Source of the DNA: an uncultured Campylobacter sp.
Lineage (GTDB): Bacteria; Campylobacterota; Campylobacteria; Campylobacterales; Campylobacteraceae
Length of the DNA: 29,990 nt
Direction of reading: 5' to 3'
Assembly: GCF_938045775.1 (NCBI RefSeq)
Contig: NZ_CALIBH010000217.1
Location: 1-29,990, forward strand
Notes under the pieces: generated by a model
Databases searched by the model: none
What the model was told of the DNA's origin: nothing
The model's input: the letters and a program-made list of their open reading frames with translations, nothing else
Position numbers and translations under genes: made by a program
Shown: piece after piece, positions 1-8,341 of the stretch
Layout of the letters: each line of letters starts with the position of its first letter
How positions within the stretch are numbered: the first letter of the stretch is position 1

Positions 1-149
1 TTAAGGCAGGCGGCGAGAATTCCGTCCAGTGCAGCGGCGATACGATAGAAGGCGGCGGCGGGAATTCCGCCGCAGAAGATCATAAAGACGCAACCTCCGC
101 AGGCGGCGAAAAGTCGCTTTTCGACAAGATCAAAGGGCTTTTTAAATAG
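1..149 (+). CDS. 3' end of an unknown gene (partial)
   Basis: An open frame entering from the left edge ends with TAG at 147-149 and gives 48 residues. The first 35 or so are Gly/Ser/Asn/Ala-rich low complexity with two GAATTC hexamers (17-22 and 61-66) read as N-S. The last dozen residues (SLFDKIKGLFK) look like a short amphipathic tail. The N-S/GAATTC style matches the insertions in priA, ybeY and queC in this window, so this may be another host gene with such an insert. The family cannot be recognised from this fragment. Confidence 0.6.
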   Translation, partial: KAGGENSVQCSGDTIEGGGGNSAAEDHKDATSAGGEKSLFDKIKGLFK

Positions 150-382
150 CAAATTTAATCGCTTTATTCCGCCGAAGCGCGCGCGGAGTGCGGAGTTAAG
201 ATTGTAAAATTAAATCATCTTGCGCTCGCGAGCTCTGCGTCGCGCCGTTAAATTTAGCTAAAACGGCGCAGTCGGCAAGCGCAAATTTAAAATTTAAAAC
301 TTGCCGAAATTTTAAAACGGGCGGTTTGCATACCCAAGCTTTAAAGTGCCGAAAACAGGCTTCAAAGAGGCTAAATTTAAAC

Positions 383-403
383 CCGCCGCAGCCTTTGCGG
401 CGG
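383..403 (-). terminator. GC-rich hairpin downstream of the beta-propeller gene
   Basis: CCGCCGCA (383-390) pairs perfectly with TGCGGCGG (396-403) across a 5-nt loop. It lies 17 bp past the stop codon of the minus-strand gene, and on that strand it runs into GGGTTTAAATTT, a weak T-rich tail. It is a plausible but not classical terminator. The rest of 150-419 holds AAATTT words and no other structure that I can see. Confidence 0.4.
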
Positions 404-419
404 ATAAGCTGCGGATAGT

Positions 420-2138
420 TTATCTGTTTAAATTTTTGATTTTTTGTTGATCCAGCGGCAGGTTTGATCGAATTTTTATTATGACGGTATCGTCTTTATC
501 GGCGTTTCCGCCTATTAAAACGCCTCCGTCATCCGTGCTGACGACGCTTTTGAGCCAAAAGTCTTGCAGTTTCGCTTTGTTTTCACTCAATATATTGCCG
601 TCCAAATCAAGCTCTAAAAATATCGTCTGATCCTCCGAGGCGTCGTTTGCGCCGATCAAAAGTAGCCCGTCTTTGTAGTTTGCTAATTTATAGGCCGCGT
701 TTAGCGTGTCGGGCAGATCGCATACGCCGCGATCTCTTCCGCAAATCTGCTTTCTCCAAATTTCATTGCCTAAGGCATCAAATTTTGCGATATTTGCACC
801 GAATTTCGCCAGTAGAAATATCGATCCGTCCTTTGCTTTTAGCAGTTGCGCCCCACGATCCATTACAAGCTCGTCCGAGGCGCCGCTCTCCTTAAAATTT
901 ACGCTCTTATGCCAAAGCTCCTCGCCTCTGGCGTTAAATTTTAAAAATCCGTCTTTTTCGATGATAAGCAGGATTTCGCTTTCGGATATTTTTGCTATCT
1001 TTGTCATGGTGCCGTCAAACGGCCTTTTGCTCTTTGCGATATTTAGCTTTTTCTTCCATAGCAGTTTTTCTCTCTCGTAAAAGCACAGATCATAGTTTTC
1101 GTCTATCGCGACAAATTTATCTCCGAAGCTAGCTACTTCTTTAAATTTAATAGGAAATTCGTAGATTATCTTTTTCGTTCTGGCGTCTAAAATTTGATTA
1201 TCCAAAAGCGCGTATGAGTCCATCGCGGCTACCGGCATATTGGCTGCGGATACCATATTTAATTTTTTGCGCCAAAGCTCCGCCCCCTGCTCGCTTAACG
1301 CAACTAGCGAGACTCGGTATTCGTCGTCCGCGCTTGCAAGAAGCAGATACCCTTGCGGAGATTTTATTATGTTATCTACGGTTCTAAAGCCGTTTTTAGA
1401 GTAAGGAAGTTCCCAGATCGTGCCTTTTTCTTCAAGGCTTTTTTCGGTTAAAATTTTATTTTGCATCTGCGCAGATTGCGCGGATTTTTCGGCGGAGCTT
1501 AACGAAGCGCGATCAAGTCCGCCTATAAACGCTCCGTTTTTCGTAAAATAGGAAAAGAATAGATATTCGCCGCGAGACTCGACGCTTACGCCCTTTAGGC
1601 TCTGCGGAAAGAGATATCTTTTTATCGGGGCGGGGTCTAGTTTATTGCTAAAATCGATCAGATCTACGCTTGGAAATTCCCCTTTTTCGGATATTTTTTT
1701 GCCCAAGTAGGCTAAATTTAGATCCTCTATAACTTTAAAATTATTTAAGTGCGCGCCACTGTAATACGCGCTTGATTGAACCGTATTATTTTCGCCCAAA
1801 TCATATAGCCCAAATTCGCTCCAATTTGATGAAAATACCCGCTTGCCGTCTTTGGATAGCGTCATTTTATCTATTTCTAAATGCGGATGAGCGATATAGC
1901 GGACCTGCTTTAAGATATTAGAGTTTTGCGCGGCATTTGCGCGGTACCTATCCATATCCGATATGTCTAAAACATAAAATCCCACCCAGCTTGCCAGCAA
2001 AAGCTCATTCTCAGAGAGCAGTTTCAGATCGCCGAGCTCCTTTATTTCGGATAATCTATGTGGCGCGCAGGCGTAATCATACTCCCGCTTATCGGCTTTG
2101 GAAGGGGCGATAAAATAAGCAAGCTGTAAATTTATCAT
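420..2138 (-). CDS. Beta-propeller (PQQ/WD-like repeat) protein, C-terminal part of a frameshifted gene
   Basis: This open frame of 572 residues has no signal peptide. Repeated blade-like units end in W-[RHK]-K (ELWRKKL, LLWKKKL, ELWHKSV, EIWRKQI), which is the look of PQQ-like or WD-type propeller blades as in BamB-type periplasmic proteins. The first real residues continue, one frame over, the propeller begun by the neighbouring 2089-2742 frame; the two overlap by 50 bp. I read both as one exported propeller protein of about 780 residues whose gene has a +1 shift, possibly at a T4 or C4 run near 2103-2115. The function is unknown; scaffold or envelope roles are typical of such folds. It could instead be a separate cistron, but the missing export signal argues against that. 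Confidence 0.7.
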   Translation of the reverse strand: MINLQLAYFIAPSKADKREYDYACAPHRLSEIKELGDLKLLSENELLLASWVGFYVLDISDMDRYRANAAQNSNILKQVRYIAHPHLEIDKMTLSKDGKRVFSSNWSEFGLYDLGENNTVQSSAYYSGAHLNNFKVIEDLNLAYLGKKISEKGEFPSVDLIDFSNKLDPAPIKRYLFPQSLKGVSVESRGEYLFFSYFTKNGAFIGGLDRASLSSAEKSAQSAQMQNKILTEKSLEEKGTIWELPYSKNGFRTVDNIIKSPQGYLLLASADDEYRVSLVALSEQGAELWRKKLNMVSAANMPVAAMDSYALLDNQILDARTKKIIYEFPIKFKEVASFGDKFVAIDENYDLCFYEREKLLWKKKLNIAKSKRPFDGTMTKIAKISESEILLIIEKDGFLKFNARGEELWHKSVNFKESGASDELVMDRGAQLLKAKDGSIFLLAKFGANIAKFDALGNEIWRKQICGRDRGVCDLPDTLNAAYKLANYKDGLLLIGANDASEDQTIFLELDLDGNILSENKAKLQDFWLKSVVSTDDGGVLIGGNADKDDTVIIKIRSNLPLDQQKIKNLNR

Positions 2139-2742
2139 CTTTTACGTCATAGGCGGTAAGGGTACTGAAAAAATCCTTCGCAAAGAGAGTGTGTCCGTCG
2201 CTGGAAAGCTCTATTTTATTTACAAATCGCGCTTCAAGCCGAGCTAAAATTTTAATATCTCTTCGGTCGCTAAGATCCAGCTTATAAATTCCGAAATTTG
2301 GATCGGCTACGAATAGACTTTTGCCGTCTTTGCTCTGTGCGATATCTATGTAAGCGGGATCAAACTCATGCTGCGGAAAAGAAAATATGCCCGCAAGTCT
2401 TAGAGCGCGCGGCTCGGTAACGTCAATCAAGACGATGCCGCCTTTATCGTCGCCCAAGCCAAAGAGCGTATTTTGATCCTCAGAAAGGCGTAGCTCGTAA
2501 ATTTCAAACGGAAGCTTAAGCGCGTTTTTTGTAAGCTCCCTCTCCTCTAAATTTACCTCTTGTAGTGCGCCGCCATGTTTTTTCGCGGCGGCAAGATCGC
2601 TTTTAAGGATTAAAATTTCATCCTCTTTCAGCGATTTTGCAGTCTCTTTGGCGGCCGAAAAATTTTGAGTCGCCGCGCAAATTCCGCAGATAAAAGCCGA
2701 AGCGGCTAAAATTTTAACTATAATATTTCGCTTTGTTTTCAT
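2089..2742 (-). CDS. Exported beta-propeller (LVIVD-like) protein, N-terminal part of a frameshifted gene
   Basis: The ATG at 2742 (MKTKRN...) is preferred over the longer frame from 2763 because it follows AAGAGG at good spacing and begins a clear signal peptide: a KTKR charged start, a hydrophobic core ILAASAFICGICAA, and likely cleavage after CAA. Blades containing GIVLIDVTEPRALRLAGIF and GIYKLDLSDRRDIKILARL resemble LVIVD repeats of surface or periplasmic propellers. The frame ends early (FYRPFQSR, stop) while the alternative frame carries the continuation at 420-2138. It lies 42 bp downstream of slt and is probably transcribed with the gltX-yggT-slt unit. The start and export are well supported; the function is unknown. 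Confidence 0.65.
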   Translation of the reverse strand: MKTKRNIIVKILAASAFICGICAATQNFSAAKETAKSLKEDEILILKSDLAAAKKHGGALQEVNLEERELTKNALKLPFEIYELRLSEDQNTLFGLGDDKGGIVLIDVTEPRALRLAGIFSFPQHEFDPAYIDIAQSKDGKSLFVADPNFGIYKLDLSDRRDIKILARLEARFVNKIELSSDGHTLFAKDFFSTLTAYDVKDDKFTACLFYRPFQSR

Positions 2743-2784
2743 TTCGCCGCCTCTTAAAATCATCCTTCAAGCCAGCCGCCGGCT

Positions 2785-4449
2785 TTAGCGGAAGCTGTCG
2801 CTTCTACTAGGTATCAGCAGGTCTTGCAGCTCCTGCTGCACCGAGATTTTCGCGCGCGGATCGAGGATCTGCGAGTAGATGATGAAGTTTGCAAGCACCT
2901 TTTTGCCGTAGTCCCTGCTCTCGGCATACGGCACGAGCTCCATGCTAAGCCACGGCTCAAATTTGCCCTTATTAAACATATCGCCGCGCTGAAGCATCTT
3001 TTTGACGAGCCCGAGCCCGCCGTTGTAGGCGTATGCGATGAAAACCGGGCTGTAAATTTTGCGCTCCAGCCAGTCGATGTGGATGTTGGCGAAGCGGTAA
3101 GCGACCTCCGGGCGGAACATATCGTCTTGATCGAAGCCGTCGATTTTGAGTTGCTTTTTGCCGATTTCGTTAGCCAAAAACGGCATAAATTGCATCATCC
3201 CAAGCGCATACGACGTAGATACCGATGCGGGTACGAAGCGGCTTTCTTGGCGGGCGAGTGCCAAAATTAGCGCCTTGCGGCGGTTGTCGCCATCGCCGAT
3301 GTATTCCATAAACGGCGTCGGATAGAAGTTATCCTTGCCGCCGCTTGCTTTATTCATGATGTATGAGTACTCGCCGATGCTTTGCTTGGTGTCGAATTTT
3401 TTGGCAAATTCCAAAAGCTGCTCGCGCGACATTCTATCGGCGCTATTTTTCGTGCGAACCCAAGCGAAAGGATCGGTGATATCGTAGCCCTCGATGGAAT
3501 TTTTAGCGGGATTTGGGATGATGATGTTTAAATTCCTATCCCCCAAGACCTCCTTAGCATAAAGCGTGTAGAGGCTGTAATAATCGCTGCTAGCAAGCTG
3601 GCGCAAGACATTTTGATCTCCATTTAGCAGGTAGATCCAAAATTTTGCATTGTGCACGTCGTGAGGCTTCTCAAAGCTCGCAGCCGCGCGGCTAAAAAAT
3701 GCAAGCGCAGCCCCTTCATCGCCCTGCATGACGGCATTTACGCCCAGCATAAATGCTACGTCCTTCTCCACGGCTAGTGGATCGACGCCCGTAAGCGAGC
3801 GGCGCAGGCGCGGGTATTTGCGGTTGATTAGCGCATCGTTAAGAACCGCTTTGAAGCCTTTTTGCGAAGCTAGTTCGCTTACGAAGGCTGCGTCGGCGTC
3901 GATGTCAATCAGAGCGTCTTTGCCCGCACCTTTTAAGTAGTCGTAATATAAAAAGTAGTTTTGCGCGTTGCGGCTCTGCATAAAATATTCGCTCGGATTT
4001 TCGTCGTTAAATCCGCGCAGTAAATTTACGGCGTTTCGCGAAGCCGCGTCTTGGTGACTCTCTAGTTGCAAAGCGAGCGTCTCGCGCACGGACGGGCTTA
4101 GCTTGGCGATAAAATTTGGATAGGAGCGCGCCTTTTTGCAGGTTAAATTTGCATCTAAAATATTTGCCGCCGTTACTCCTGCGCAGCGATCCGGACGCTT
4201 AGGAGGGCGAATGGCGCCGAAAATTCTATCGAGCTTATCTTTTAGCTTGCCTTTGTAGCGGAAGATACTTTGTTTTAAAATTTTAATCTCCGCTTTGTTG
4301 TATTTCGTCTCATCTATTAGGCGATAGATGTAATAATCCTTAGCTAGGGATTTGGGTTCGTTTTTGATCTGTTCGTAGCTTAAAATTTTAGCGCTCGATA
4401 CGGCGCACAGTAGGGCTGCGATAAGGCTAAATTTCAAAAATATTTTCAA
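2785..4449 (-). CDS. slt: Soluble lytic murein transglycosylase
   Basis: The product cleaves the MurNAc-GlcNAc bond of peptidoglycan in the periplasm, forming 1,6-anhydromuramyl ends. The 554-residue protein starts with a signal peptide (MKIFLKFSLIAALLCAVSSA), has a long alpha-helical middle (about 30-380) as in Slt70, and ends in a C-terminal SLT domain. The catalytic Glu is about E402 in ALARQESRF, followed by the family motifs YALGMMQFMP and AYAYNGG. The start is TTG at 4449, overlapping the yggT stop as TTGA, so translation is probably coupled. The gltX-yggT-slt order matches C. jejuni Cj0845c-Cj0844c-Cj0843c. The length is normal for the epsilonproteobacterial form. Confidence 0.95.
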   Translation of the reverse strand: MKIFLKFSLIAALLCAVSSAKILSYEQIKNEPKSLAKDYYIYRLIDETKYNKAEIKILKQSIFRYKGKLKDKLDRIFGAIRPPKRPDRCAGVTAANILDANLTCKKARSYPNFIAKLSPSVRETLALQLESHQDAASRNAVNLLRGFNDENPSEYFMQSRNAQNYFLYYDYLKGAGKDALIDIDADAAFVSELASQKGFKAVLNDALINRKYPRLRRSLTGVDPLAVEKDVAFMLGVNAVMQGDEGAALAFFSRAAASFEKPHDVHNAKFWIYLLNGDQNVLRQLASSDYYSLYTLYAKEVLGDRNLNIIIPNPAKNSIEGYDITDPFAWVRTKNSADRMSREQLLEFAKKFDTKQSIGEYSYIMNKASGGKDNFYPTPFMEYIGDGDNRRKALILALARQESRFVPASVSTSYALGMMQFMPFLANEIGKKQLKIDGFDQDDMFRPEVAYRFANIHIDWLERKIYSPVFIAYAYNGGLGLVKKMLQRGDMFNKGKFEPWLSMELVPYAESRDYGKKVLANFIIYSQILDPRAKISVQQELQDLLIPSRSDSFR

Positions 4450-4742
4450 ATGACCGTCCTATTGATGATATAGATTATCGCGCTGTCAAAGAAGTTAAGC
4501 ACGAGTAGGATAAGAAGCGGCGAAAGATCAAAGCCGCCGAAAGTCGTAGGCAGATAGCGGCGCACCAGCGCAAACGCGGGCTCCGTAAGCGCAGAGATGA
4601 CGCGGAAGATTTTATAAAATTTACCGAACGGATTTGGGCGGATAAAGCTCAAAACGCAGGTGATAAAGATCACGATCATATAGGCTTGCAGCGCGTAGTG
4701 CAGGGTGATGAGCGCGCCGTAGATCAGGCTGTTTGCTAGCAT
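4446..4742 (-). CDS. YggT-family small membrane protein
   Basis: The 98-residue integral membrane protein has two main hydrophobic stretches (about 8-33 and 72-95) separated by a loop with the family pattern F-I-R-P-N-P-F-G-K and L-T-E-P-A-F-A-L-V-R-R-Y-L-P. YggT proteins are inner-membrane proteins of poorly defined role, linked to osmotic tolerance in E. coli and to division or plastid nucleoid positioning in relatives. It overlaps gltX by 7 bp upstream and slt by 4 bp downstream, so the three are one transcription unit. The assignment to the family is firm; the function is not known. Confidence 0.9.
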   Translation of the reverse strand: MLANSLIYGALITLHYALQAYMIVIFITCVLSFIRPNPFGKFYKIFRVISALTEPAFALVRRYLPTTFGGFDLSPLLILLVLNFFDSAIIYIINRTVI

Positions 4743-6043
4743 ACGATCTCCTTCAAATCGGCGCGGATCAGCGGATACAGCTCGCTAAGCTCCGGTCCGT
4801 GCGGCGCGCCGGTCAGTAAAAATCTAAGCGGCATAAACAAGCTCTTGCCCTTTAAATTTGTAGCCTGCGAAAGCGCCGCTTTGAAATCATTAAATTCCAT
4901 TGGAGTGCCGTTTGAGCTTAATAAATTTAAGATCGCCTCTCGCAGCGCCTGCGCCTGCGCCGCCCACTCCTGCGGGATATCTTTCGCGCCGTAGATCGCT
5001 GCGATCTTCTCTTTGATCTGCGGAATAAGGCTAGCTTCTTGAGTGTAAAATTTTATCAAAGGCGCAAATTTCGGCTCAAGCTCAAAAAGCTCCGCCAGTC
5101 GCTGCTCGCTCGCTCTTTTGATATGTTCGCGGTTTATGAAGGCGAGTTTATCCTCGTCAAATTTAGCCGGGCTTTTTGAAATTTTAGCGATGTCGAAAAA
5201 CTCCACCGCCTCATCCATACTAAAGACCTCGCGCGGCGTTTTGTTGCCCAGCAGGATCAGATAGTTCGCGATCGCCTCGGGTAGGTAGCCGCTTTGAAGC
5301 AGCCATTTTACCGAGGAGCTATCCTCGCGCTTGCTCATCTTTTTGCCTTCGGAGTTTAATATGATCGGCAGGTGCGCGTATTTGATCTCGCCCTCGTAGC
5401 CGAGGCTTTGGCGGATCCAGTTTTGCTTCGGGGTGTTTGAGACATGATCCTCGCCGCGGATTACGAAGCTCACGCCCTGCATCATATCGTCGCAGGCGCA
5501 GGCGAAGTTATAAGTTGGCGTCTTATCCGCACGCATAATGACGAAGCTGTCGATATTCTGCGGCTCAAATACGATACGGCCCTTGATCGCGTCGGTAAAT
5601 TCCAGCGCGTGATCAGGCTTTTTAAGGCGGATGGTAAAAGGCTTGTCGCAGTTTAGTACCTCTTCGTCGCTTAAATGCTCGCAGCGTCCGTCGTAACGAT
5701 ACGCCTCGCCGGCGTCCTTGGCGGCTTGCTTTTTCGCTTCCAGCTCCTCCTCGCTGCAAAAACAGCAAAACGCCTTTTTCTCGGAGAGTAGCTTAGCAGC
5801 GAACTGCTGATGAAATTTTAAATTTTTGCTTTGATAATACAGGCTCTGCCATGAGATGCCGAAGCGCTTTAAAATTTCGATTATCTCTTGATCTTTGCCT
5901 TCGATATTGCGCGCAGTGTCGGTATCCTCGATGCGCAAAATAAAGCCGCTTCCATCTTGCAGCGAGCAGATGTAGTTAAAGATAGCCGCGCGTAAATTTC
6001 CGATATGCATATCGCCGGTGGGCGACGGAGCGAAGCGATACAA
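4736..6043 (-). CDS. gltX: Glutamyl-tRNA synthetase
   Basis: This class I synthetase charges tRNA with glutamate. The HIGH-like signature is in PSPTGDMHIGN (residues 7-17) and the KMSKR signature has its Met at about residue 236. Between them lie the expected RIEDTD and IRGEDHVSNTPKQ motifs. Its 435 residues are typical of the short epsilonproteobacterial enzymes. These bacteria carry two GltX copies, one of which makes Glu-tRNA(Gln) for later amidation; I cannot tell from sequence alone which one this is, though the synteny fits C. jejuni Cj0845c. The start is TTG at 6043, preceded by AAGGA with 6-nt spacing. No ATG lies nearby in frame, and the next residues match the conserved N-terminus, which decides the start. 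Confidence 0.95.
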   Translation of the reverse strand: MYRFAPSPTGDMHIGNLRAAIFNYICSLQDGSGFILRIEDTDTARNIEGKDQEIIEILKRFGISWQSLYYQSKNLKFHQQFAAKLLSEKKAFCCFCSEEELEAKKQAAKDAGEAYRYDGRCEHLSDEEVLNCDKPFTIRLKKPDHALEFTDAIKGRIVFEPQNIDSFVIMRADKTPTYNFACACDDMMQGVSFVIRGEDHVSNTPKQNWIRQSLGYEGEIKYAHLPIILNSEGKKMSKREDSSSVKWLLQSGYLPEAIANYLILLGNKTPREVFSMDEAVEFFDIAKISKSPAKFDEDKLAFINREHIKRASEQRLAELFELEPKFAPLIKFYTQEASLIPQIKEKIAAIYGAKDIPQEWAAQAQALREAILNLLSSNGTPMEFNDFKAALSQATNLKGKSLFMPLRFLLTGAPHGPELSELYPLIRADLKEIVC

Positions 6044-6075
6044 TTTAGGTCCTTTGGGTTTAAATTTAAGCTGGG

Positions 6076-6081
6076 ATTATA
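6076..6081 (-). promoter_or_regulatory. -10 element of the gltX operon
   Basis: On the minus strand this reads TATAAT in the context AGTATAATCC, 33 bp before the TTG start of gltX. The upstream side is A/T-rich without a clear -35, as is usual for sigma-70 promoters in Campylobacter. The same intergenic gap must also hold the divergent mscL promoter, for which TAATAT at 6126-6131 is a weak candidate. Confidence 0.6.
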
Positions 6082-6157
6082 CTTTTTACTTCCTAATAAA
6101 AAGCAAAAACAAAGCAAAAATAGGCTAATATCGGCGCATTTTATTTAAGGAGACAAT

Positions 6158-6562
6158 ATGAGTTTCATTCAGGAATTCAAAGAATTCGCGATGAAAGGAA
6201 ACGTCATCGATATGGCGGTGGGTGTCGTCATCGGCGGGGCTTTCGGCAAGATCGTAACCTCGCTCGTAAGCGACATTATGATGCCGGTTTTAGGACTTCT
6301 TACGGGAGGTATGAATTTTACCGATCTTAAGATCGTGCTAAAAGAAGCGGTGGGGCAGACCCCGGCCGTTACGATAAACTACGGCTCGTTTATCCAGGTA
6401 ACGGTCGATTTTATCATCATCGCGTTTTGTATATTCTGCGCGATCAAGGCGATCAATAAGCTTAAAAAGCCAGCCGAGCCTGCGCCAGAGCCTGCCGCAC
6501 CCGCCGAGCCTAGCGAAGAGATTAAACTTCTTACCGAGATAAGAGACCTGCTTAAAAAATAG
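6158..6562 (+). CDS. mscL: Large-conductance mechanosensitive channel
   Basis: This inner-membrane channel opens under membrane tension to release solutes during hypo-osmotic shock. The 134-residue protein has the N-terminal amphipathic helix (MSFIQEFKEFAMKGNVIDMAVGVVIGGAFGKIV), TM1 with the pore glycines and alanines, a periplasmic loop, TM2 (about 79-102), a Pro/Glu/Ala linker and the C-terminal helix EEIKLLTEIRDLLKK. Start ATG follows AAGGAGA at good spacing. It begins a four-gene plus-strand cluster, with the Crp-type regulator 9 bp after its stop codon. Confidence 0.97.
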   Translation: MSFIQEFKEFAMKGNVIDMAVGVVIGGAFGKIVTSLVSDIMMPVLGLLTGGMNFTDLKIVLKEAVGQTPAVTINYGSFIQVTVDFIIIAFCIFCAIKAINKLKKPAEPAPEPAAPAEPSEEIKLLTEIRDLLKK

Positions 6563-6571
6563 GTCGCGGCG

Positions 6572-7210
6572 ATGCTTGAGAGAATTCCTTATTTTAAAGC
6601 TCTAAGCGCAGCGCAAATCGATCGTTTAGAGCAGATTAGCATCCATAAAAGCTACAAAAAGGGCGAAATTTTATTTTTCGAGGGCGAGCGCTCGCAGTAC
6701 CTATTAATCCTGCTAAAAGGAATTTTAAAAATCTATAAAACCTCCGCAAAGGGGCGTGAGATCCATATGCGCGAGATCCGCCCCATCTCGCTCGTAGCCG
6801 AGATGGTAAATTTCGAAGAGACGAGCTATCCTGCAAGCGGCGTGTTTTCGACAAACGGCGAGGTACTAAAGATCGATTATGAAAAATTTAAAAACGAGTT
6901 TATGAGCGATCCTAAAATTTGCCTGGAGCTTTTAAAATCGATGTCCGAGAAGATCCGAGCGCTAAATGCAGTCTTTGATAATCAAGTCGTGTTTAACTGC
7001 GACGGCAAGATCGCTAAGTTTATCAGCGAGAATTTCGATATTTTTATGAGCACGAAATACACCAGAATAGCCAAAATTCTAAATGTCACCCCCGAGACCT
7101 TCTCGCGCACCATCACTAAATTTAAAAAGAGCGGTGCGCTAATTTTAGACGATAAGCAAGAAATCACGGGCTTTGATAAAGATAAGCTGGACGAGTATAT
7201 CCAAGGCTAG
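6572..7210 (+). CDS. Crp/Fnr-family transcription regulator
   Basis: The 212-residue protein has an N-terminal cyclic-nucleotide-binding-type beta barrel (about 10-115, with GEILFFEGERSQYLLILLKGILKIYK) and a C-terminal winged helix-turn-helix (about 150-200; TRIAKILNVTPETFSRTITKFKKSGAL). No N-terminal cysteine cluster is present, so it is not an oxygen-sensing Fe-S FNR, and no heme-binding motif is visible. C. jejuni has a Crp/Fnr regulator of nitrosative stress (NssR) of similar size, but identity with it cannot be shown here. It sits 9 bp after mscL and 3 bp before the phosphoesterase gene, so it is probably co-transcribed. Its ligand and targets are unknown. Confidence 0.9.
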   Translation: MLERIPYFKALSAAQIDRLEQISIHKSYKKGEILFFEGERSQYLLILLKGILKIYKTSAKGREIHMREIRPISLVAEMVNFEETSYPASGVFSTNGEVLKIDYEKFKNEFMSDPKICLELLKSMSEKIRALNAVFDNQVVFNCDGKIAKFISENFDIFMSTKYTRIAKILNVTPETFSRTITKFKKSGALILDDKQEITGFDKDKLDEYIQG

Positions 7211-7213
7211 AGT

Positions 7214-8341
7214 TTGAAAAGCGCCTATATTTTCCCGATCGTCGGCACGGTTTTATTTCTGTTTTTTAATCTTTACGTCTACAGATCGATCAGCGCGCGC
7301 TTTACACCATATAAAAATTTTGTGATCTTTCGCCCTGTCTTGAGCTTACTTTGCGTATCTTTAGCAATTTTAGATGCAATATTTTTTGCGGGTTTTGGGC
7401 TTAATGGAAGCTTTAAAAACGAGCTGCTTTATAAGCTATGCGTATTTTGCATGGCAGCGTCCTTTTCGCTCTTTTTTATCTGCCTTGCTTACGATGTGCT
7501 AAGTGCCGCTGCGCATGTGATTAAATTTAGCGAAAACAGGCGAAAATTTTTAAAAACCTTCATCGACGTAACCTTTGTGATAATGGCGTTTAGCTACCTA
7601 TTTAAGGGCTTTTTCAATGCGCTTAAGCAGCCTAAGATCACGCAGCGCGAAATAAAAATCAAAAGCTTAGCCCGCGAGCTAAGCTTCGCCGTCATCTCGG
7701 ACGTGCATCTGGGCGAGTTTTTGAAAAAGGAATTTTTGCAAGGCGTCGTAGCGCAGATAAACTCGCTAAGCTTCGACGCGCTGCTGATCGTGGGCGATAT
7801 GTTTGATCTGCGCTCGGATGAGCTCGGGGATATTTTGCAGCCTCTTGAGGCGATCAAAAAGCCTATCTTTTTCGTCACGGGCAACCACGAGTATTACCGC
7901 GGCGACGCAAGCGGGCTTATCACGGCAATGCAAAAAGCGGGCGTGCGGGTGCTGCAAAACGAAAGCGTGGAATTTGAGGGGCTAAATTTAATGGGCGTGC
8001 ACGATCTTAGCGGCTTTCGCTTCGGATACATGCAGCCAGATTTAAGCGCCGCGCTAGCGCAGGCAGACCCCGATAAACCAAAAATTTTACTCGCGCATCA
8101 GCCCAAATACGTCGTGGACTTCGTGCGCGACGAGGTCGATCTGTGTATCTGCGGGCACACGCACGCGGGGCAAATTTTCCCGTGGACGCTTTTGGTGCTG
8201 CTTAGCCAGAAGTATCTTTACGGGCTGTATAACGACGGGCTGAAGCAAATTTACGTAAGCAGCGGCGTAGGGTTTTGGGGCCCGCCGATAAGGGTCTTTG
8301 CCGATGCCGAGATCGCGCTACTTAAGCTTAGAAAGGCATAG
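7214..8341 (+). CDS. Membrane-anchored calcineurin-like metallophosphoesterase (YkuE/YaeI-like)
   Basis: The N-terminal 140 residues hold about four hydrophobic segments (about 5-25, 35-60, 70-95, 115-135). The rest is a calcineurin-like metallophosphoesterase with all metal-binding motifs: ISDVHLGEF, VGDMFD, TGNHEYYRG, LLAHQPK and CGHTHAGQ, which supply the Asp, His and Asn ligands for two metals. Related bacterial proteins act on phospholipid headgroups or phosphodiesters; the substrate here is unknown. Start is TTG at 7214 with AAGG 7 nt upstream, 3 bp after the regulator stop. Its stop abuts the psd ATG, so a lipid-related role alongside Psd is a reasonable inference. Confidence 0.88.
   Translation: MKSAYIFPIVGTVLFLFFNLYVYRSISARFTPYKNFVIFRPVLSLLCVSLAILDAIFFAGFGLNGSFKNELLYKLCVFCMAASFSLFFICLAYDVLSAAAHVIKFSENRRKFLKTFIDVTFVIMAFSYLFKGFFNALKQPKITQREIKIKSLARELSFAVISDVHLGEFLKKEFLQGVVAQINSLSFDALLIVGDMFDLRSDELGDILQPLEAIKKPIFFVTGNHEYYRGDASGLITAMQKAGVRVLQNESVEFEGLNLMGVHDLSGFRFGYMQPDLSAALAQADPDKPKILLAHQPKYVVDFVRDEVDLCICGHTHAGQIFPWTLLVLLSQKYLYGLYNDGLKQIYVSSGVGFWGPPIRVFADAEIALLKLRKA

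Noticed and set aside
2089..2138. Programmed +1 frameshift in the beta-propeller gene
   Set aside because: No recognised slippery site (such as CUU-UGA) with a stop at the shift point; only short T4/C4 runs, so error or decay is simpler.
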